Below, in pieces: positions 61,401-64,000 of a stretch of DNA of 64,000 bases; within the stretch, counting starts at the first letter, position 1, and each line of letters opens with the position of its first letter. A program made the position numbers and the translations under genes. Under the pieces are notes generated by a model. The model searched no databases. It was given only the letters and a program-made list of their open reading frames with translations, and was not told where the DNA came from. Origin of the DNA: Nocardiopsis sp. CNT312 (lineage in GTDB: Bacteria; Actinomycetota; Actinomycetes; Streptosporangiales; Streptosporangiaceae); the NCBI RefSeq assembly GCF_000515115.1, contig NZ_AZXF01000014.1:22613-86612 (forward strand). Direction: 5' to 3'.

Positions 61401-61642
61401 GACAGCATCCGGTCCAGGTCCCAGCCGCGGTCGTCGGGGAAGGGGCCGAGGGTCTCGCGTCCCCCGGCCACCAGGTCCCACAGCGCGTCGGGGCCCGCGG
61501 CTCCGGGTGCGCGGCAGCCGATGCCGACGATCGCGACCGGCTCGTGGCCGCGCTGCTCCAGCTCCTCGACCCGGGAGCGGGAACGGCGCAGGTCGAGGGC
61601 CATCTTCTTGACTGTTTCGCGGAACTTGCTGTTCTGGGTCAT
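55487..61642 (-). CDS. Modular type I polyketide synthase: KS-AT-DH-KR-ACP-TE (final module)
   Basis: A 2051-residue single-module synthase ending in a thioesterase. An N-terminal coiled docking segment (1-30) precedes KS (34-460; Cys205 in TACSSS, His340 in EAHGTGT, His380 in NLGHTG). AT (557-870) has GHSQGE (Ser652), but LISH at 750-753 where YASH or HAFH is expected. DH (923-1200) has His955 in GDHAADD, where the usual Gly is Asp, and Asp1126. KR (1405-1590) has the LDD motif (1493-1495), predicting a B-type (D-configured) alcohol, with Tyr1548. ACP has GFDSL (Ser1718). TE (1830-2045) has SRSSG (Ser1904) in place of GHSxG, with Asp1936 and His2027. No ER domain. It lies 36 bp after the upstream PKS gene and receives its chain. 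Confidence 0.95.
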   Translation of the reverse strand: MTQNSKFRETVKKMALDLRRSRSRVEELEQRGHEPVAIVGIGCRAPGAAGPDALWDLVAGGRETLGPFPDDRGWDLDRMLSPDPDAPGTTPVRSGSFLADAGDFDPAFFGISPREATAMDPQHRLVLETAWESLEHAGIVPASLRATPAGVFVGLVGQEYGPPVQESPPELIGYRMIGGMPAVAAGRVSYTLGLEGPAVTVDTACSSSLTALTLAVRSLRSGESSLALAGGASVYTGVSPWVSFGEHGALSPDGRCKAFGAGADGTGWGEAAGMLVLERLSDARRHGRRVLAVLRGVAMNQDGASSGLTAPSGPAQERVIRAALADARLSPADVDLVEAHGTGTVLGDPIEAGALIAAYGRERAPGRPLWLGSLKSNLGHTGAAAGVMGVIKAVQALRHGVMPPTLHADEPTPHVDWSAGPLRLLTGPRPWTGTPRRAGVSAFGASGTNVHAVLEQAPEPEPETAERVDAAAPVPWVLSGHTPEALADQARRLRERVAADHALDPADVGLTLATARTAHPHRAAVVGTDRATLLERLDALAAGATREPGLARGRARQGRTVFVYPGQGSQWEGMARALLAESPVFAARIADCERALAPHNDWRLTDVLLGRAGAPDPDRTDIVPQLLWAVMIALTAVWRSHGVHPDAVVGHSQGEVAAAHIAGALTLEQSAQVIAVRSRLLERITGDVAMAVVSLGIDVLEPYLADGDLRVTVLNSPGTTVVGGDRAAIDRLIETCTAEGVQARLFAERLISHTPHAEAVRDDLLGSLDRLAPSDPSLPLYTSVTGGPLEGPADAAHWYAGLSRPVLFQDATEALLAAGHTRFIEVSAHPVLTAPLAETIAHTGRDAATVATLRRDQGGTERLRTALAEAFSHGADPDWSTVFHDGARPVDLPTYAFQRRRLWMAPAGTRSDAASAGLESEEHPLLGAALPLADTGTVVFTGRLSRTAQPWLGDHAADDTVLLPGTAFLDLALTAGDRLGTPHAVELVVHAPLALPATGAVQLQVAVERADEHGHRAVTVHARPAGASGAPDLGDRPWVRHAAGVLAPEPAATPRDLAQWPPPGADPVDTADLYPALETLGYAYGPAFRGLTAAWTCGDEVWAEVELPAALHADADRFGLHPALADAAQHALGCAPWTPRDGVRLPFAWSGVTLHASGATRLRVHVRPTGTDEVALLLADSGGAPVATVDSLVLRAPADAPEPVEAADDLFHVAWEPAPASAPAQRQSWAVVGEDLFDTAAALTAAGHTVRAHADAAALHAALDTGAPVPDRVLLPHLLPPVEPGPADARAAVTAAVEAVQMLLADPRTENARQVVLTHRAVAAADGEDVPDPVHAPLWGLVRAAAQEHPGRFAIVDTDDPGRSGPALVAALTGDGEQTALRSGEVLTPRLVRTERTGAPLSFGDGTVLVTGATGTLGGEIARHLVDRYSVRDLLLVSRSGPEAKGADDLAADLTARGARVALAACDTADRDRLADLLSEHRVTGLVHTAAVLDDALLTSITPESVDRVLRPKIDAAHHLDELLPDTAAFVLFSSAAGTLGSPGQAHYSAANAYTDALAHRRRSRGLHAVSLSWGMWARRGGGTARLDDRDLGRYTRLGMAGPVDTGHGLALLDDALATGRPHLLPVPLDLAGARARAARTGTVSAMLSALVRPPRRRAGTAGPDAEALRGRLARVPAEQRPAMALSHVLADTAEVLGHAGTAEIDADTPFMEMGFDSLTAVELRNRLAAATGLRLPAGLAFAHPNPRDLSAHLLAELASGPDEEPGPAADRTAADGLVDLFTDACHRRRIADGLDLLWSASRMRPAFTGTADAGPPRAPVRLSREGEATRLICLPSILMVSGVQEFARFAGRIRGHRRVDVIAQPGFGDGEPLPASVDAVADVLAEAVASCADGDPYVLVSRSSGGWVAHEVTRRLEELHQRGRGRAPELTALMDSPDTTDLEASGLPTIEAGVVERAEAIGTMDGVRLTAMGAYVRLFRDWRPGPLATPVLQLRPQQPTIDRDGRPLAPFTWAAEHEVLRVPGDHFSMLEDDVDRVGSLFHDHLTARGL

Positions 61643-61678
61643 GTCTGCGCTCCCACAGCCGTGGTCGGGTATCCGGGG

Positions 61679-64000
61679 TCAGGAGATCCCGAACTCCTGG
61701 TCGATGAGGTCCAGGAGCTGGTCGTCGGTGGCCCCGTCCAGGTCGGGGCCGGTCTCCACGGTTGCCGTGTCGACGCGGCGCAGCAGGGCGCGCAGCCGGT
61801 CGGTCAGTTCCTCCCGGACGCCGTCGGGGACGGTGTCCGCGGACTCGGCGGCGGCCACGGCGCCCTCCAGACGGGCCAGTTCGTCCAGGAGCGGCAGCGG
61901 CGGGGGGGCCGACCGGGCGTCGATCAACCCGAGCAGGTGCTCTGCCAGGGCGGCGGGCGTGGAACGGTCCAGGGCCGCCGTGACGGGCAGGTCCACTCCG
62001 GTCAGTTCGACCAGCCGGTTGCGCAGCCGGACCGCGCCCAGGGAGGTGCCGCCGGCGTCGAGGAAGCCGCGCAGCGGTTCGACGGCCTCGGGGCCGTCGT
62101 GGCCCAGGACCGCGGCGGTCTCGGTGCGGACCAGGTCCAGGACGGCCCGGGAGCGCTCGGCGGGGGAGAGTCCGTCGGGCAGGCTCCACACCTCCTCGGC
62201 GGGCTCCCGTGACGCGGGGGCGGGCGCGGTGGAGGCGGTGTGGGCGGCGGCGCCCCGGGAACGCCAGTAGCGGCGGCGCTGGAAGGCGTAGGTGGGCAGG
62301 TCCACGGGGCGTGCGCCGTCGTGGAACACGGCGGACCAGTCGGGGTCGGCGCCGTAGGTGAACGCCTCGGCCAGGGCCAGCCGGAACCGGTCGGCACCGC
62401 CCTCGTCCCGGCGCAGGGTGGCCACGGCAGCGGCACCGCGCTCCCCCTCCGCCTCGAAGGTCTCCAGCAGGGCGGGCGAGAGCACCGGGTGCGGTGCCAC
62501 CTCCACGAACAGGTCGTGGCCGTCGGAGGCCAGGGCGCGGACCGTGTCGTAGAAGCGGACCGGCTCGGCGAGGTTGCGGTACCAGTAGGAGGCGTCCAGG
62601 TCCCCCTCCCCCGCCGGCGCTCCGGTCACGCAGGAGTAGAAGGGGATCTCCCCGGCGCGGGAGGCGATCCCGGCCAGGTCGGCGTGGATCCGGTCGCGCA
62701 GCGGGGCCACACGGGGGGTGTGGGAGGCGTAGTCCACGTCGATGCGGCGGGCCCGCACCCCCCGCCCGTCGTAGTCCTTCAGCAGGCGTGCGACGGCCTC
62801 GGTCTCCCCCGCCACCACGGTGGAGGAGGGTCCGTTGACGACGGCGACGTGCAGGTCGGCGCCGCGTTCGGCGAGGTCGGCGCGGACCCGTTCCTCGGGC
62901 AGCGCCACGGAGGCCATCGCCCCGGTGCCGGACAGCTGCAGCAGGGCGCGGCCGCGCAGTGCCACCACCGCGGCGGCCTCCTCCAGGGACAGCAGCCCGG
63001 CGACGCAGGCGGCGGCGACCTCGCCCTGGGAGTGGCCGACGACGGCGTCGGGGCGGACGCCGTGGGAGCGCCACATCTCGGCGAGGGCGACCATGACCGC
63101 CCACAGCACCGGCTGGACCACGTCCACGCGCTCCAGGGAGGGCGCGCCGGGGTCGCGGCGCAGGACAGCCGTCAGTGACCAGTCGGTGTGCGGGGCCAGG
63201 GCGCGTTCGCAGTCGGCGACGCGCGCGGCGAACACGGGGGACTCGGCGAGCAGGTCCACGGCCATGTCCGCCCACTGGCCGCCCTGGCCGGGGAACACCC
63301 ACACCACGCGGCGGTCGGGGCGGGCACGGCCGGTGACGGCGCGGGGGCGGGTGCGGCGCTCGGCCAGCGCCTCCAGGGATTCCAGCAGGGTGTCGCGGTC
63401 GCGGCCGCAGGCGACGGCGCGGTGCTCGAAGTGCGTGCGGGCGGTGGCCAGGGTGAGGCCGACGTCAGCGGGGTCGAGGGCGTGGTCGGCGGCGACCCGC
63501 TCACGCAGGCGGCGGGCCTGGTCGGCGAGGGCTTCGGGGCTGCGGGCCGACAGCGGCCACAGGTGCAGGGCCGGGACGGCACCGGCGCGCCCGGCGCGGG
63601 GGGCCGGTTCGGCGGGAGCCTGCTCCACGATGACGTGGGCGTTGGTGCCGCTGGCACCGAAGGAGGACACGGCGGCGCGGCGCGGCGCGGCGGCGTCGGG
63701 CCAGGCCCGGCCCCGGTCCAGCAGCCGGACGGCGTCCTGCGCCCAGTCCACGTGCGGGGTGGGCTCCTCGGCGTGCAGGGTGGGCGGCATCACCCCGTGG
63801 CGCAGTGCCAGCACCAGTTTGATCAGGCCGCAGATCCCGGCGGCAGCCTGCGCGTGGCCGAGGTTGGACTTGAGCGAGCCCAGCCACAGCGGCCGGCCCG
63901 GGGCGCGTTCGCGCCCGTAGGCGGCGATGAGCGCACCGGCCTCGATGGGGTCGCCGAGCACGGTGCCGGTGCCGTGCGCCTCGACGAGGTCGACGTCGGC
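61679..64000 (-). CDS. Modular type I polyketide synthase, partial: KS-AT-ACP
   Basis: The gene continues beyond the right edge; at the edge the frame reads DVDLVEAHGTGTVLGDPIEA within the KS. The visible part has the C-terminal part of KS (SNLGHAQAAAG), an AT with GHSQGE and DVDYASHTP (methylmalonyl-CoA type), and then directly an ACP whose phosphopantetheine site is GGTSL rather than GxDSL (the Ser is kept). No reductive domain lies between AT and ACP, so this module leaves a beta-keto group. The C-terminus (DDQLLDLIDQEFGIS, preceded by a helical pair) is a docking domain for the next gene. Confidence 0.93.
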   Translation of the reverse strand, partial: ADVDLVEAHGTGTVLGDPIEAGALIAAYGRERAPGRPLWLGSLKSNLGHAQAAAGICGLIKLVLALRHGVMPPTLHAEEPTPHVDWAQDAVRLLDRGRAWPDAAAPRRAAVSSFGASGTNAHVIVEQAPAEPAPRAGRAGAVPALHLWPLSARSPEALADQARRLRERVAADHALDPADVGLTLATARTHFEHRAVACGRDRDTLLESLEALAERRTRPRAVTGRARPDRRVVWVFPGQGGQWADMAVDLLAESPVFAARVADCERALAPHTDWSLTAVLRRDPGAPSLERVDVVQPVLWAVMVALAEMWRSHGVRPDAVVGHSQGEVAAACVAGLLSLEEAAAVVALRGRALLQLSGTGAMASVALPEERVRADLAERGADLHVAVVNGPSSTVVAGETEAVARLLKDYDGRGVRARRIDVDYASHTPRVAPLRDRIHADLAGIASRAGEIPFYSCVTGAPAGEGDLDASYWYRNLAEPVRFYDTVRALASDGHDLFVEVAPHPVLSPALLETFEAEGERGAAAVATLRRDEGGADRFRLALAEAFTYGADPDWSAVFHDGARPVDLPTYAFQRRRYWRSRGAAAHTASTAPAPASREPAEEVWSLPDGLSPAERSRAVLDLVRTETAAVLGHDGPEAVEPLRGFLDAGGTSLGAVRLRNRLVELTGVDLPVTAALDRSTPAALAEHLLGLIDARSAPPPLPLLDELARLEGAVAAAESADTVPDGVREELTDRLRALLRRVDTATVETGPDLDGATDDQLLDLIDQEFGIS

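Noticed and set aside
56384..61402. Very long open frame on the plus strand opposite the polyketide synthase (over 1600 codons)
   Set aside because: Mirror frame created by third-position GC bias; the composition is Gly/Val/Arg-rich with no domain, while the minus strand has full PKS motifs.
1..64000. Search for tRNA, rRNA, CRISPR arrays and intact insertion sequences
   Set aside because: No cloverleaf, rRNA core, regularly spaced repeat array or complete transposase gene was recognised by eye; a dedicated scan could still find a small RNA.

Overview
The window is chromosomal DNA of a high-GC, Gram-positive actinomycete, most likely Nocardiopsis or a close relative. I infer this from the roughly 70% GC content with strong third-position GC bias, frequent GTG/TTG starts, repeated DUF397/XRE-DUF5753 regulator pairs, a modular type I polyketide synthase, TadE/TadG-like surface proteins and a BioMNY-type biotin transporter. 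No rRNA, tRNA, CRISPR array or intact insertion sequence was seen.

Left part (1-33 kb) is mostly ordinary accessory and housekeeping content. It has a low-GC secreted protein, a prepilin-like/lysozyme-fold fusion, a decayed XRE-DUF5753/DUF397 pair (about 1.9-2.2 kb), an acyl-CoA ligase, a CPA2 cation antiporter, a CBS-BON protein, a large GT4 glycosyltransferase and a TadG-like protein with a C-terminal cell-wall domain. Then come a LolA-like lipid-binding-type protein, an AraC-DinB regulator with a DHFR-like reductase, a pectate-lyase-like lipoprotein, an ATP-binding anti-sigma-type protein and an RND permease. A metal-handling group follows: an ArsR repressor and a CDF exporter share a two-site operator, and further on there is a Zur-box-controlled zinc-binding lipoprotein. 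A TrkH/TrkA potassium system sits between them. Next are a complete Scr1-type regulator module (DUF397, XRE-DUF5753, HATPase), a FabG-like reductase, a penicillin-binding-type serine hydrolase and the biotin ECF transporter bioY-bioM-bioN.

Middle part (33.8-51.3 kb) is a defence and toxin-antitoxin island. A YgjP-like metallopeptidase and HsdR are followed by an inserted second Scr1-type module (DUF397, XRE-DUF5753, HATPase plus two small proteins). Then come HsdS, HsdM and an AIPR-family protein with a nuclease motif and a RAMA-like C-terminal tail, all on the minus strand. Beyond these lie XRE-HicB-HicA, a Panacea (DUF4065) antitoxin with an overlapping putative toxin, a lone HicB-like protein and, after a lactonase gene, a DUF1778-GNAT (TacAT-type) pair. 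Many of these units carry conspicuous inverted repeats at their promoters or leaders. The specificity subunit is clearly lower in GC than its neighbours.

Right part (51.3-64 kb) holds an HrpA-type helicase and the 3' end of a modular type I polyketide synthase cluster on the minus strand. A gene that runs off the window (KS-AT-ACP, methylmalonyl-type AT) is followed by a final module KS-AT-DH-KR-ACP-TE with several unusual active-site motifs. The two genes share tracts of 101 bp and at least 147 bp that are identical, a sign of recent gene conversion.
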